The position numbers were made by a program, and so were the translations under genes. The notes under the pieces are model-generated. The model saw only the letters and a list, made by a program, of their open reading frames with translations, did no database searches and was not told the DNA's origin. A DNA stretch of 42,105 nucleotides from Paracidovorax cattleyae (GTDB lineage: Bacteria; Pseudomonadota; Gammaproteobacteria; Burkholderiales; Burkholderiaceae_C), in assembly GCF_900104515.1 (NCBI RefSeq), contig NZ_FNJL01000024.1:1-42105 (forward strand). Reading direction: 5' to 3'. This document shows positions 8,180 through 17,140 of this stretch, in pieces (position 1 is the stretch's first letter; each line of letters starts with the position of its first letter).

Positions 8180-8533
8180 TCAGGGGCTGCCGGGCGAGAG
8201 GCCGCCGGTGCCGTCCGGTGCCTCGGCGCGGTCGTGCAGGCCGTAGTCCCGCAGCACGCGGGCCACGCGCAGCCGGTAGTCCTCGAAGACCCCGCCGCGA
8301 CCGGCCGCCTGCGCGCCCCGGTGGGCCCCATGGCCGCGCCAGCGCGCAACTGCGGCTTCGTCGTGCCAGAAGGACAGCGATAGCAGCTTGCCGGGCGTGG
8401 ACAGGCTCTCGAAGCGCTCCAGCCCCAGGAAGCCGTCCATGTCCTGCAGCGCCACGTGCAGGGCCGCGGCGCGCGAGAGGTATTCCTCGCGGCCTGCGGC
8501 GGAAGGCAGGGCCTCGAAGATCACGGCGATCAT
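8180..8533 (-). CDS. Antibiotic biosynthesis monooxygenase (ABM)-like small protein
   Basis: This 117-residue protein starts [20 protein letters not shown]. The core (about residues 1-95) shows the ferredoxin-like dimeric alpha-beta barrel pattern of ABM/YgiN-type proteins, with [11 protein letters not shown] and [17 protein letters not shown]. The tail (about 100-117) is low-complexity. Family members include small cofactor-free monooxygenases and uncharacterised stress proteins, so a reaction cannot be assigned. The start overlaps the stop of the upstream NIPSNAP gene (ATGA), indicating translational coupling and a shared function. Both genes are probably repressed by the divergent ArsR-type regulator. 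Confidence 0.8.
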   Translation of the reverse strand: MIAVIFEALPSAAGREEYLSRAAALHVALQDMDGFLGLERFESLSTPGKLLSLSFWHDEAAVARWRGHGAHRGAQAAGRGGVFEDYRLRVARVLRDYGLHDRAEAPDGTGGLSPGSP

Positions 8534-8907
8534 GGTGCGGCCCCTTCGGCCGGCGGGACTTCGCAGCCGGCGTCCACGGGCCGGGCCGGTTTTCCGAAAG
8601 TGCCCGGCACCGCCATGGCGAAGCTGCGCTCCTCGCGCAGGATGAAGCGCTGGCGCTGCGCCCGTTCGAAGTTGGCGCGGCCTTCGGGGTCGGCGCGCAG
8701 TCGCGCGCGGTAGGCCTCGTAGGCTGCAAGACTGTCGAAGGCGATCAGGCCCCAGGCCTCGAAGTTGCTGCCCTCGTGCGGCAGGAAATAGCCCACGAGG
8801 TGGCCGCCGCAGCGCGGAATGATGCGGCCCCAGTGCTCGGCGTAGTCGCGGAAGGCGTCGATCTGGAAGGGATCGATCTCGTAGCGGATGAAGCAGGTGA
8901 TGGACAT
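8530..8907 (-). CDS. NIPSNAP family protein
   Basis: This 125-residue protein begins [19 protein letters not shown] and continues with [20 protein letters not shown] and [19 protein letters not shown]. This is the alpha/beta barrel signature of bacterial NIPSNAP proteins, whose function is largely unknown. The start at 8907 was preferred over a longer open frame because the sequence upstream is part of the divergent regulatory region and the NIPSNAP core begins within two residues of this ATG. It is first in a two-gene unit with the ABM protein and diverges from the ArsR-type regulator across 164 bp. Confidence 0.82.
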   Translation of the reverse strand: MSITCFIRYEIDPFQIDAFRDYAEHWGRIIPRCGGHLVGYFLPHEGSNFEAWGLIAFDSLAAYEAYRARLRADPEGRANFERAQRQRFILREERSFAMAVPGTFGKPARPVDAGCEVPPAEGAAP

Positions 8908-9010
8908 GGTGTGCGTTCTTCGTGGTGGTGTACCGGTTGCGTGGTCGGTGGGGCGCTGCGCGTGCGGGACACACGCCGTTCGCCCTGTCGCCCATTGGAT
9001 GGCCCGCGAA

Positions 9011-9048
9011 GGCCGGCATGCTTCGCCCGGGAGCGAAGCGTGCCGGCC
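9011..9048. promoter_or_regulatory. 38-bp near-perfect palindrome, candidate ArsR-type operator
   Basis: The 16-nt arms GGCCGGCATGCTTCGC (9011-9026) and GCGAAGCGTGCCGGCC (9033-9048) are complementary at 15 of 16 positions around a 6-nt spacer. It lies 24-61 bp upstream of the regulator start, within the divergent gap shared with the NIPSNAP gene. Position and symmetry fit an operator for a dimeric winged-helix repressor acting on both directions. A transcribed hairpin is the alternative. Confidence 0.6.
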
Positions 9049-9071
9049 GCTGCTGGGGCACACTGCGGCGT

Positions 9072-9809
9072 GTGAACACCAACCAGATCGCCCGCGTGGC
9101 CGGGCTCATCGGCGAACCCGCCCGCGCGGCCATGCTGCTGGCCCTCATGGACGGCCGGGCGCTCACCGCGCGCGAACTCGCGGGCGCTGCGCGGATTTCC
9201 CCGGCCACCGCCAGCCGGCATCTGGCGCTGCTGGTGGATGCCGGCCTGCTGGTCGTGCGCAGCCAGGGACGCCACCGCTACCACGCACTGGCCGGCGCAG
9301 AGGTGGCGCAGCTGCTCGAGGGGCTGATGCAGTTCGCCGTGCGTCCCGCGGCCGTGCCGCCGACCGCCGTGGCGGCGGGGCCGCGCGATGCGGCGCTGCG
9401 CATGGCGCGCACCTGCTACGACCATCTGGCAGGCCGCCTGGGCGTGGCGGTCGCGGACCATCTGCTGGAGGAGGGTGCCGTCGTGTTCGACAGCGAAGAG
9501 GGTGGCCGCGCCACGGACCGGGCGGCCGCCGTGCTGGCGCGCCTGGGCATCGAGGCCGCGGCGGCGCTGGACGGCGGGGGCTCGCGCCGGCCCGTGTGCC
9601 GTCCCTGCCTGGACTGGAGCGAGCGCCGTCCCCACCTGGCCGGCCGGATTGGTGCCCTGGTCTGCGCCTATTGCCTGGACAGCGGCTGGCTGGCGCGCAG
9701 CTCCGGCTCCCGCGCGCTGGCCGTCACGCCGCGCGGCGCCGTGGCGCTGCGGGATGCACTGGGCATGGCCCGCTGGGCCGGGGTGGTGGGATCTGCGGAA
9801 AGGGGCTGA
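9072..9809 (+). CDS. ArsR-family (HTH_5) transcriptional regulator with C-terminal extension
   Basis: This 245-residue protein has an ArsR winged helix at residues 5-85 ([20 protein letters not shown], then [19 protein letters not shown] and a GRHRYH wing). A further domain of about 160 residues contains a [16 protein letters not shown] block and several cysteines ([20 protein letters not shown]). This longer type is seen in proteobacterial regulators of small ABM/NIPSNAP-type operons, unlike the roughly 100-residue metal sensors. The GTG at 9072 starts the family alignment directly. The cysteines could bind a metal or react with thiols, but no classic ArsR metal box is evident. It probably represses the divergent pair through the palindrome at 9011-9048. 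Confidence 0.85.
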   Translation: MNTNQIARVAGLIGEPARAAMLLALMDGRALTARELAGAARISPATASRHLALLVDAGLLVVRSQGRHRYHALAGAEVAQLLEGLMQFAVRPAAVPPTAVAAGPRDAALRMARTCYDHLAGRLGVAVADHLLEEGAVVFDSEEGGRATDRAAAVLARLGIEAAAALDGGGSRRPVCRPCLDWSERRPHLAGRIGALVCAYCLDSGWLARSSGSRALAVTPRGAVALRDALGMARWAGVVGSAERG

Positions 9810-9845
9810 GGGGCGGCAGGCCGCCGGGATCGCCTGGGTGGCCGG

Positions 9846-11108
9846 CTATCGCCCGGTGCAGCCCTGTGCCGCCGGCAGTGCCTGCGCACAGGCATGCGCG
9901 CTCGCCCAGGCCCACTGGAAGTTGTAGCCGCCCAGCCAGCCGGTGATGTCCACCACCTCGCCGATGAAGTACAGGCCGGGCTGCGCGGTCGCCTCCATGG
10001 TCTGCTGCGACAGCGCGCGCGTGTCGATGCCGCCCAGCGTCACCTCGGCCTTCTTGTAGCCTTCGGTGCCGGTGGGCGTCAGTTCCCAGCGCGCCAACTG
10101 GTTGGCCAGCCGGGCCAGCGCCTTGTCGGAGGCCTCGGTGATCGGGCGCTGCCAGTCGGGGCTCTGCTGCGCCCAGGCATCGGCCAGGCGCCCGGGCACC
10201 AGCGTGGCGAGCTCGTTGGCGATCAGCTTCTTCGACCGCGCCTTGCCCTGCGCCAGCGCACCGGGCAGGTCGGTGCCGGGCGCCAGGTCGATGGCCAGCG
10301 GCGTGCCGGGCTGCCAGTAGCTGGAGATCTGCAGCACGGCCGGCCCCGAGAGGCCGCGGTGCGTGAACAGCAGGTCTTCCAGGAAGGCCGTGCGCTGCTT
10401 CTTCGAGCCCGTGGCGATCTCGACGGGCAGTGCCAGCCCGGCCAGCTGCGCGTACGGCGCCCAGGCGTCGCCGTCGAAGGTGAGCGGCACGAGGCCCGGG
10501 CGGCGCTCCACCAGCGGAATGCCGAACTGCTGCGCCAGGCGGTAGCCGAAGTCGGTCGCGCCGATCTTGGGGATGGAGAGCCCGCCCGTGGCCACCACCA
10601 GGCTGCGGGCCTGCACCGGGCCGCGGTCGGTATCGACGTGGTAGGTGGCAGCATCGGCTCCATCGTCGCCTGCCGGCTGGAAGCGCACTTTCTTCACGGT
10701 GCCGGGCTGCCAGCGCTCGACCTGGCCGGCCTCGCATTCGGCCAGCAGCATCCGGATCAGGTCTTCGGCCGACCGGTCGGCGAAGAGCTGGCCCTTGTGC
10801 TTCTCGTGGTAGGCGATGCCGTGGCGTTCGACCAGCGCGACGAAGTCCGCAGGGGTATAGCGCGACAGCGCCGAGCGCGCGAACTGCGGGTTCTGCCCCA
10901 CGAAGTGCCGGTGGGGGGCACGCACGTCCAGGTCGCGGTTGGTGAAGTTGCAGCGCCCCCCGCCGGAGATCCGGATCTTCTCGGCCACCTTGTCGGCATG
11001 GTCGATCAGCAGCACCTTCAGGCCGCGCTGCCCGGCCTGCGCGGCGCAGAAAAGGCCGGCGGCGCCGGCACCGATGATGACGGCGTCGAACCGCGGAGGC
11101 GGATGCAT
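9846..11108 (-). CDS. BaiN/HI0933-like NAD(P)/FAD-dependent oxidoreductase
   Basis: This 420-residue flavoprotein has an N-terminal FAD-binding Rossmann motif (AVIIGAGAAGLFCAAQAGQR). The family signature ISGGGRCNFTN is near residue 50, LVVATGGLSIPKIGATDFGY is in the middle, and the C-terminal FAD-site block is GEVVDITGWLGGYNFQWAW. Length and motif order match HI0933-type proteins, whose physiological substrate is generally unknown. The start codon overlaps the stop of the upstream sterol-desaturase-like gene by one base, so the two are likely co-translated. It converges with the ArsR-type regulator with a 36-bp gap. Confidence 0.9.
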   Translation of the reverse strand: MHPPPRFDAVIIGAGAAGLFCAAQAGQRGLKVLLIDHADKVAEKIRISGGGRCNFTNRDLDVRAPHRHFVGQNPQFARSALSRYTPADFVALVERHGIAYHEKHKGQLFADRSAEDLIRMLLAECEAGQVERWQPGTVKKVRFQPAGDDGADAATYHVDTDRGPVQARSLVVATGGLSIPKIGATDFGYRLAQQFGIPLVERRPGLVPLTFDGDAWAPYAQLAGLALPVEIATGSKKQRTAFLEDLLFTHRGLSGPAVLQISSYWQPGTPLAIDLAPGTDLPGALAQGKARSKKLIANELATLVPGRLADAWAQQSPDWQRPITEASDKALARLANQLARWELTPTGTEGYKKAEVTLGGIDTRALSQQTMEATAQPGLYFIGEVVDITGWLGGYNFQWAWASAHACAQALPAAQGCTGR

Positions 11109-12232
11109 CAGCCTTTCCAGGTGAACGGGAACTTCAGCTGCCTGATGAACCCGTTGGGCACGTAGTCGCCCAGTACGCCGTATTGCTCGGGCCAGAGGCG
11201 GTCGCTGCGCACCGCGGTGCCGAAGAGGTAGTCGATGAAGGCGAAGTGCGCGGCGTAGTTGCGGTCCAGCGCTTCCTGGTCCTGACTGTGGTGCCAGTGG
11301 TGGAAGTTGGGCGTGACCAGCACGTAGCGCAGCGGGCCCAGGCGCACGCTCACATTGGCATGGTTGAACACCGCCTGGAATCCGACGATGACGATGTAGG
11401 CGTCGATCACCTCCTTCGAGAAACCCAGCACGTAGATGGGAGCCAGCACCAGCGTGCGGGTGATGAGCAGCTCCAGGATGTGCTGGCGCGAGCCCGCCAT
11501 CCAGTCCATGCTCTTGACGCTGTGGTGCACGGCGTGCAGGCGCCAGAGCACGGGCACCTCGTGGTAGGCGCGGTGGGTCCAGTACTGCACGAGGTCGGCC
11601 ACCAGGATGATGAGGAAGAGCGCCACCCAGAAGTCGAGGCCTTGCACCCAGCCCCGGATGCCGTCGCTGGCGGCCCATCCGAACAGCTTGTGCACCAGCA
11701 GGTTGGTTGCCAGCAGCACGAAGCCCACCACCATGTGGTTCACGATGAAGTGGTGGAAGTCGCACTGCCACTCGGGGCGGAAGATGGGCTGGTCGCGCCG
11801 CAGCGCAAAGAGCTTCTCGATGAAGATGAAGATCAACGCGCTGCCCAGCAGGTCGAGGATGAACCAGTCGAGACCGATGTAGGGCGTGTTGTCCGCGAAA
11901 TCGTGCACCGGCACCTTGTGGCCGCCGAGCAGCGCGGCCGAGGTCATGAGCAGGAAGGCCGCGGACGAGAGCCAGCGCGAACGGTTGAACACGATGTTGA
12001 CGAGCGAGAGCCCTCCGGCCACCACCAGCGAGGCGAACAGCACCATGCGCAGCACATCGACGTTGTAGGCCTTGCGCAGCTGGGGCGTAGTGAGGTATTC
12101 AGGGAAATGGAAGGCGAGCACGCCCAGGAAGCTCAGGATGCCGAGCGAGAGCGCGATGACGCCGGAGATGTGGCCGCGGCCCGGACGCAATTCGCCATGG
12201 CTGGCGGTGAAATCGTTGAGTTTGTCGAGCAT
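11108..12232 (-). CDS. Sterol desaturase / fatty acid hydroxylase family membrane protein
   Basis: This 374-residue integral membrane protein has several hydrophobic segments (for example ISGVIALSLGILSFLGVLAF, ALIFIFIEKLF, FWVALFLIILVADLVQYW). The histidine clusters of the di-iron hydroxylase superfamily are present: THRAYHEVP (HxxxH), RLHAVHHSV (HxxHH), and the C-terminal PNFHHWHHSQD. It would insert oxygen into, or desaturate, a lipid substrate in the inner membrane. The specific lipid is not evident. The start at 12232 gives a short cytoplasmic N-terminus before the first membrane segment. It lies upstream of, and abuts, the flavoprotein gene. Confidence 0.88.
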   Translation of the reverse strand: MLDKLNDFTASHGELRPGRGHISGVIALSLGILSFLGVLAFHFPEYLTTPQLRKAYNVDVLRMVLFASLVVAGGLSLVNIVFNRSRWLSSAAFLLMTSAALLGGHKVPVHDFADNTPYIGLDWFILDLLGSALIFIFIEKLFALRRDQPIFRPEWQCDFHHFIVNHMVVGFVLLATNLLVHKLFGWAASDGIRGWVQGLDFWVALFLIILVADLVQYWTHRAYHEVPVLWRLHAVHHSVKSMDWMAGSRQHILELLITRTLVLAPIYVLGFSKEVIDAYIVIVGFQAVFNHANVSVRLGPLRYVLVTPNFHHWHHSQDQEALDRNYAAHFAFIDYLFGTAVRSDRLWPEQYGVLGDYVPNGFIRQLKFPFTWKG

Positions 12233-12329
12233 GGGACTGCCGCTGTGGGCTGTGGGCGAGGCGCGAGTGTAGCCAACCCGCGCCCCGACCGGCAGCCCCA
12301 CCGGGGTGGGGTGCCCGCGCGCCCGCGGC

Positions 12330-13997
12330 TCAGCCCGCGGCTGCGCGCGGGCGCAGCACGGCCGCGAGGCCGGCGATGCCCACGGCGCCCGCGATCCCGG
12401 TGTCCGGCGTGGCGGCCGGCAGCGACCGGCATTCCACCTGGATGCCGCGTTCTTCGGCATGCGCGAGGAAGTCCTGCAGCGTCTCGCGGATGTCCCGGTC
12501 CAGGAAGCGGCAGTCGCAGCCGTCGATCACCAGCGTCTGCCCTTCGTGGACCCGCGACAGGTAGCCGCGCAGGCTGGCGCGGCTGAAGAAGGAGATGTCC
12601 TTGTTGAGCCGCAGCAGGTGCATGTCGCCGTCCGACACCATCGACAGCGCGCCGCGCGTGTTGGACTCGATGACGAACAGCATGCTGCTCGCCAGGCCGA
12701 TGAGGATGCCCATGAGCAGGTCGGTGGCGAGGATGGCGCCGACGGTGACCGCGAACGGGATGAACACGCCCCAGCCCTCGCGCCAGACGGCCGCCACCAG
12801 CGAGGGCTTGGCGAGCTTGTAGCCGGTGTGCAGCAGCACGGCGGCCAGCGCCGCGAGCGGAATCCACTCCAGGAACTCGGCCAGGAACAGCAGGCTGGCG
12901 AGCAGCAGGAGGCCGTGCAGGATGGCCGACAGCCGGGTGCGCGCCCCGGCCTGCACGTTGGCCGAGCTGCGCACGATCACCGCGGTGATCGGCAGGCCGC
13001 CGAGCAGGCCCGCGACGATGTTGCCGATGCCCTGGGCGCGCAGCTCCCGGTTGGGCGATGCCACGCGCTTCATGGGATCGAGCCGGTCGGTGGCTTCCAG
13101 GCTCAGCAGCGTCTCCAGGCTGGCGACGAAGGCCAGGGTCAGCGCCACGGTATAGACCTGCGGGTTCGCGAGCGCCGACCAGTCGGGCGTGGTGAACTGG
13201 GCCCAGAGCCCGGCGAGGCTGTTGACGTCCGGCAGTGCCACGCGCTGCGCCTCGGTCAGTGCGGCCGAGGGCCGGGCGGCGAGCGCGGCGGCATGGCACC
13301 CCACGCCCCAGACCACCGCGACCAGCGGCCCGGGCAACCGCCCGAGCACCGGCAGCCGCTTGACGAAGGCGGTGTCCCAGGCGAAAAGGATGGCCAGGGC
13401 ACCGGCCGCGATCACCGTGGCGCCCACGCTGACGGCACCGAAGAGATGGCGCGCGGTATCGAGCGTGTCCGCCGCCGAGGGCACGGCGCGCATCGCGTGC
13501 TCGGTGGACTGGAAGCCAAAGGCCACGGGCAACTGCTTGATGATCAGCAGCAGGCCGATGGCTGCAAGCATGCCCTTGATGACGGCGGCGGGAAAACAGG
13601 CACCGATCTTGCCGGCGTGCAGCCGGCCCAGCACCCACTGCAGCATGCCGGCCAGAACCACGGCGGTGAGGAAGGCCGGGTAGCTGCCCAGGCTGGCGAT
13701 GGAGCCCACGACGATCACCACCAGCCCGGCGGCGGGTCCGCTGACGCTCAGGTGGGAGCCCGAGAGCGCGCCCACGACGAGGCCGCCCAAGATGCCGGAC
13801 ACCAGCCCGGCCATGAGGGGGACCCCGCTCGCGAGCGCGATGCCCAGGCACAGCGGCAGCGCCACGAGGAAGACGACGATGCTCGCGGGTGCATCCTGCC
13901 GCACGTGGGCGAACAGGCCGTGCGGGGCGTGCGCCGCGTGGGAGGCGGAAGGCGTTGAGGCGGCAGCGTGGGCCGCCCTGGGGTGGGGCGTGGACAT
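12330..13997 (-). CDS. SulP-family anion transporter, probable bicarbonate transporter
   Basis: This 555-residue protein has a His/Ala-rich N-terminus followed by a SulP membrane domain of about 10-14 segments. Recognisable blocks are LPLCLGIALASGVPLMAGL, GSHLSVSGPAAGLVVIVV, and IVAGLLGGLPITAVIVRSSA. A C-terminal STAS-like region carries TLVIDGCDCRFLDRDI. SulP proteins carry sulfate, bicarbonate or dicarboxylates. Here the gene follows a beta-carbonic anhydrase by 19 bp on the same strand, which points to bicarbonate movement. The stop is followed by a GC-rich hairpin (about 12289-12315) without a T-run. The family is certain and the substrate is inferred from context. Confidence 0.9.
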   Translation of the reverse strand: MSTPHPRAAHAAASTPSASHAAHAPHGLFAHVRQDAPASIVVFLVALPLCLGIALASGVPLMAGLVSGILGGLVVGALSGSHLSVSGPAAGLVVIVVGSIASLGSYPAFLTAVVLAGMLQWVLGRLHAGKIGACFPAAVIKGMLAAIGLLLIIKQLPVAFGFQSTEHAMRAVPSAADTLDTARHLFGAVSVGATVIAAGALAILFAWDTAFVKRLPVLGRLPGPLVAVVWGVGCHAAALAARPSAALTEAQRVALPDVNSLAGLWAQFTTPDWSALANPQVYTVALTLAFVASLETLLSLEATDRLDPMKRVASPNRELRAQGIGNIVAGLLGGLPITAVIVRSSANVQAGARTRLSAILHGLLLLASLLFLAEFLEWIPLAALAAVLLHTGYKLAKPSLVAAVWREGWGVFIPFAVTVGAILATDLLMGILIGLASSMLFVIESNTRGALSMVSDGDMHLLRLNKDISFFSRASLRGYLSRVHEGQTLVIDGCDCRFLDRDIRETLQDFLAHAEERGIQVECRSLPAATPDTGIAGAVGIAGLAAVLRPRAAAG

Positions 13998-14016
13998 GGC
14001 GTGTCTCCTGGCTGTG

Positions 14017-14682
14017 TCAGGCCGCTTCGGCCCAGTGGCGGCTTTCGGCGTCGAGGGCGATCACCTGGCGCAGGCGCCCGTCGCGCAGCGCATAGACCCA
14101 GCCCAGCAGGGCGAGCGGCTGGCTCCGTTCCCAGGCCTGGCGCACCGGTGCGGTGGCGGACAGCACATGCACCTGCTCGGCCACGTTGAGCGCGACGAAG
14201 CGGTCCACGCGCGAGCTGAGGTCCTGCTCGGCGTCCGGCAGGCTCTCGCCCGCTTCGATCTCCTGCACGCGGCGGCGGTAGAGCGAGCGCAGCGGGCGGA
14301 TGTGGCGGCCCAGGTAGTCGCCTTCGCCGGGTTCGCCTACCCGTTCGCGCGACTGCAGGAGCGCGGCCCGCACGCCGCCGCAGCCTTCGTGGCCGCAGAC
14401 GATGATGGCCGGCACGCGCAGCACGTCGATGGCGTACTGGAGGGCGCTCATGATGTTGGTATCGTCCGGCCGCACGAGGTTGGCGACGCTGCGGTGGACG
14501 AACAGTTCACCCGGCAGGGCATTGGTGATGCGCTCGGCGGGCACGCGGCTGTCGGCGCATCCGATCCAGAGGGCCCGGGGCTGCTGTCCGCTCACGAGGT
14601 TCTCGAAGAAGGCGGGATCGCGGGAAGTCATCTCGTCGGCCCAGGCGCGGTTCTGGAGCAGCAGGCGGGTGGTGAGGTCCAT
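14017..14682 (-). CDS. can: Beta-class carbonic anhydrase
   Basis: This 221-residue enzyme interconverts CO2 and bicarbonate. The zinc ligands and catalytic dyad are visible: CADSR (Cys, with the Asp-Arg dyad) near residue 42 and HEGCGG (His and Cys) near residue 100. WIGCADSRVPAERI and FVHRSVANLV are typical of the class. A strong ribosome-binding site (AAGGAGG) precedes the ATG at 14682, which fixes the start against an upstream in-frame ATG. It is the first gene of a two-gene unit with the SulP transporter, which suggests a role in supplying or balancing bicarbonate. Confidence 0.95.
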   Translation of the reverse strand: MDLTTRLLLQNRAWADEMTSRDPAFFENLVSGQQPRALWIGCADSRVPAERITNALPGELFVHRSVANLVRPDDTNIMSALQYAIDVLRVPAIIVCGHEGCGGVRAALLQSRERVGEPGEGDYLGRHIRPLRSLYRRRVQEIEAGESLPDAEQDLSSRVDRFVALNVAEQVHVLSATAPVRQAWERSQPLALLGWVYALRDGRLRQVIALDAESRHWAEAA

Positions 14683-14950
14683 GGGTTTCCTCCTTTCGGT
14701 GGGCGGTTTTCGGGAATATTGCAATGCAGCATTCAAGACTACCGGCAGACGGAATTCCTGTGTACGGAATTTCGGTTGCTTACATGGATGTTTCTTTGCA
14801 TGCGCCGCATAACAGCTGGTTGCAGTTCACCCGCGGCCCCTCCACTGGACATTGGCGCGGCCAACCCCAGGGGGCTCAGGGGTTTTCAGAGGCCTCGGTC
14901 CCGCGGGCCGAGCCCGGTCAGGCGGTCGCCGTACCCCTAGAATCGCCGCC

Positions 14951-15457
14951 ATGACCATGCCCCACAGCCCCGCCCACCAGCTCAGCATGACGGTGCTCAT
15001 GTCGCCCGACATGGCCAACTTCTCCGGCAACGTGCACGGGGGGGCGGTCCTCAAGCTGCTGGACCAGGTCGCCTACTCCTGCGCCGCCCGGTATTCGGGC
15101 AGCTACGTGGTGACGCTGAGCGTGGACCAGGTGACCTTCCTGCAGCCCATCCACGTGGGCGAACTGGTCACCTTCCTGGCAAGCGTGAACTACACCGGCA
15201 CCTCGTCGATGGAGGTCGGCATCAAGGTGGTCGCCGAGGAGATACGCACCCAGGTCGTGCGGCACGTGAACAGCTGCTTCTTCACGATGGTTGCGGTGGA
15301 CGAGGCCCGCAAGCCGACCCAGGTGCCGCCGCTGTCGCCCTCCACGGCGGACGAGCGGCGGCGCTGGGAGGCGGCGCTGCTGCGCAAGAGCCTGCGCAAG
15401 GAGCAGGCGCAGCGCTTCGCGCAGATCCAGCGCGAGGCGGCGCTGGCGCACGGCTGA
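14951..15457 (+). CDS. Acyl-CoA thioesterase (hotdog fold)
   Basis: This 168-residue cytoplasmic hotdog-fold protein contains the YciA/ACOT-type block NFSGNVHGGAVLKLLDQVAY with the catalytic Asp. VTLSVDQVTFLQPIHVGELV and the EVGIKVVAEE strand follow. It would hydrolyse acyl-CoA thioesters. The C-terminal 40 residues form a charged helical tail. The gene starts 268 bp from the divergent carbonic anhydrase gene and stands alone. Length and motifs agree with the family throughout. Chain-length preference cannot be read from the sequence. Confidence 0.92.
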   Translation: MTMPHSPAHQLSMTVLMSPDMANFSGNVHGGAVLKLLDQVAYSCAARYSGSYVVTLSVDQVTFLQPIHVGELVTFLASVNYTGTSSMEVGIKVVAEEIRTQVVRHVNSCFFTMVAVDEARKPTQVPPLSPSTADERRRWEAALLRKSLRKEQAQRFAQIQREAALAHG

Positions 15458-15511
15458 CAGCCACCGGTCCGCCGCAGGCGCCGTGGCCGCAGCGTCAGGC
15501 GCAGGCGGCCG

Positions 15512-16972
15512 TCAGCGTGCCGCGCAGAAGCCGAATTCCGCCATGCTCCCGGGCGCGAGCGTGCGGTTCCACGAGACGCCGGAGGCCTGCAGCGTGCTGC
15601 CCGACTGTGTCCAGACCGCATTCCAGAGGTTGTTGACCGTGCCCTGCACGCCGATGGACACCGTCCAGTCACCTGCGGCGGCGCCGCTGTTGGTCACCTG
15701 CACGCGCTGGCAGTAGCCTGAGCCCCAGTCGTTGTCGGTGATCTGCTGCACGCCGAAGCTCGCCCCCGGATTCGGATTCGGATTCGGATTCGGATTCGGA
15801 TTCGGGTTCGGGTTCGGATTCGGGTTCGGATTCGGATTGGGGTTGGGATTGGCCCCGCCCGTGCCCCAGAGCCGGTTCAGGAGTTGCACCTTGTCCGTGC
15901 GCACCGTGTTCCAGTCGTCGTCCAGGATGCCGCCGGTGTCGCCGCTGTTGGGGTTCCAGGACCAGTAGAAGCCGCTGCGGATGCCCTTGCCGACGAGGTA
16001 GTCCACCAGCGCGTTCTGCCACTGTACGTCGCGCGGGTCGCCGCGGCCGTACTTGCCGCCGAATTCGCCCGGCAGCACGGCGTGGCCGGCCTGCACGAAG
16101 CGGCCGAAGTGCTGCTCCCAGATGGCGGGCATGTTGGCGGGGAAGTCCGCTGCGTTGAAATACGACTGCATGGCCACGTCCGGCCCGTAGGTGTGCGGCG
16201 CCAGCAGCAGGCGGTCGGCGGGGATGTCCAGCGGCGTGCAGGCCAGCGGCTCCAGGTTGCCTCCCCAGAAGTGGCCGCTGCTGGTGGAGCATGACGGGTT
16301 CTCGCCGATGCCTTCCACCGCGACGATCCAGCGCGGCGCGGCCTGCACGACCGCGGCTGCGGCGCGCTCGGCGGCTCGGTTCCAGTCGGTGGCGGCGTTG
16401 CCGGTGCCCCAGGTGGCGGCGCCATGGGGCTCGTTCTTCAGGTCGATGCCGATCACACCGGGCACACCCTTGTAGCGGTTGGCGGCGAAGACCAGGTCTG
16501 CGATCCACTGCTGCTCGCTGTAGGCCTGGGTGTACCAGAGCTCGCTGATCGCCTGGCAGTCCGGCGTGTGGTGATCCAGCAGCACGAACATGCCGCGGTC
16601 GCTGATTTCCTGCACGACCTTGTCGAGGATCTGCTGCGAGTTCAGTCCCTGCAGGTCGGGGTTGCGGCTGTAGTCGATGCTGCCGGGGCCGGTGCCGCGC
16701 AGGCTTTGCGGGCAGAAGGGCAGGCGCACGGCGTTGACGCCCTGCTGCTGCATCTGGCCGATCATGTCCTTCCAGTTGCGCGCCCAGAGGCCGTGCACAA
16801 CGTGCTCTCCGGTCTCGAAGCCGAACCAGTTCACGCCGCGCAGCTGCACGGCCTGGCCGGCGTCGTCCACCACCTGCCCGTTGCTGATGGCGTAGCTCCA
16901 CGCCGTGCTGCTGCAGGCGAGCAGACTGGCGGCCAGTGCAAAGGCCCTCCCCACGGATCCAAGATGTGCCAT
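15512..16972 (-). CDS. Secreted GH5 endoglucanase with (Asn-Pro)n linker and C-terminal CBM2
   Basis: This 486-residue secreted cellulase has a signal peptide (about 1-26, AFALAASLLACSSTAWSYA). The GH5 catalytic domain (about 30-370) includes LRGVNWFGFETG, the acid/base Glu181 in DLKNEPHG, the nucleophile Glu303 in LPGEFGGKYG, and GFYWSWNPNSGDTGG. An (Asn-Pro) linker of about 14 units leads to a family 2 cellulose-binding module ending WNRTLAPGSMAEFGFCAAR with its terminal Cys pair. It would cut internal beta-1,4-glucan bonds of plant cell walls outside the cell, probably after type II secretion (inference). The start at 16972 follows a GGGAGGGAG ribosome-binding site. Such enzymes are common in plant-pathogenic Acidovorax, Ralstonia and Xanthomonas. 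Confidence 0.95.
   Translation of the reverse strand: MAHLGSVGRAFALAASLLACSSTAWSYAISNGQVVDDAGQAVQLRGVNWFGFETGEHVVHGLWARNWKDMIGQMQQQGVNAVRLPFCPQSLRGTGPGSIDYSRNPDLQGLNSQQILDKVVQEISDRGMFVLLDHHTPDCQAISELWYTQAYSEQQWIADLVFAANRYKGVPGVIGIDLKNEPHGAATWGTGNAATDWNRAAERAAAAVVQAAPRWIVAVEGIGENPSCSTSSGHFWGGNLEPLACTPLDIPADRLLLAPHTYGPDVAMQSYFNAADFPANMPAIWEQHFGRFVQAGHAVLPGEFGGKYGRGDPRDVQWQNALVDYLVGKGIRSGFYWSWNPNSGDTGGILDDDWNTVRTDKVQLLNRLWGTGGANPNPNPNPNPNPNPNPNPNPNPNPNPNPGASFGVQQITDNDWGSGYCQRVQVTNSGAAAGDWTVSIGVQGTVNNLWNAVWTQSGSTLQASGVSWNRTLAPGSMAEFGFCAAR
15768..15853 (-). repeat. Hexanucleotide repeat encoding the (Asn-Pro)n linker
   Basis: GGATTC/GGGTTC/GGATTG units (plus-strand view) repeat in tandem about 14 times inside the cellulase gene. 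The unit is two codons long, so slippage changes linker length without breaking the frame. Confidence 0.9.
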
Positions 16973-17140
16973 GGTTTCTCTCCCTCCCGGTCTTGCCGGA
17001 TCAATTCGAGTGTGATGGCCGGGCAAAGCGCACGGCCGGGCCGGATCATAGGAGAAGGGAATGCGGCGGGAGTGTTTCCATTCCGCGCCGTTGTAAGGAC
17101 GTGTATGGCGCCCGGCGAACTGTCAACGCAGACGCGGCCT

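Noticed and set aside
12289..12315. GC hairpin after the SulP gene as an intrinsic terminator
   Set aside because: The stem is good, but neither strand shows a following T-run. I mention it only in the transporter entry.
15768..15853. Short tandem repeats considered as a CRISPR or regulatory array
   Set aside because: The 6-bp unit has no spacers and lies in frame inside the cellulase linker.
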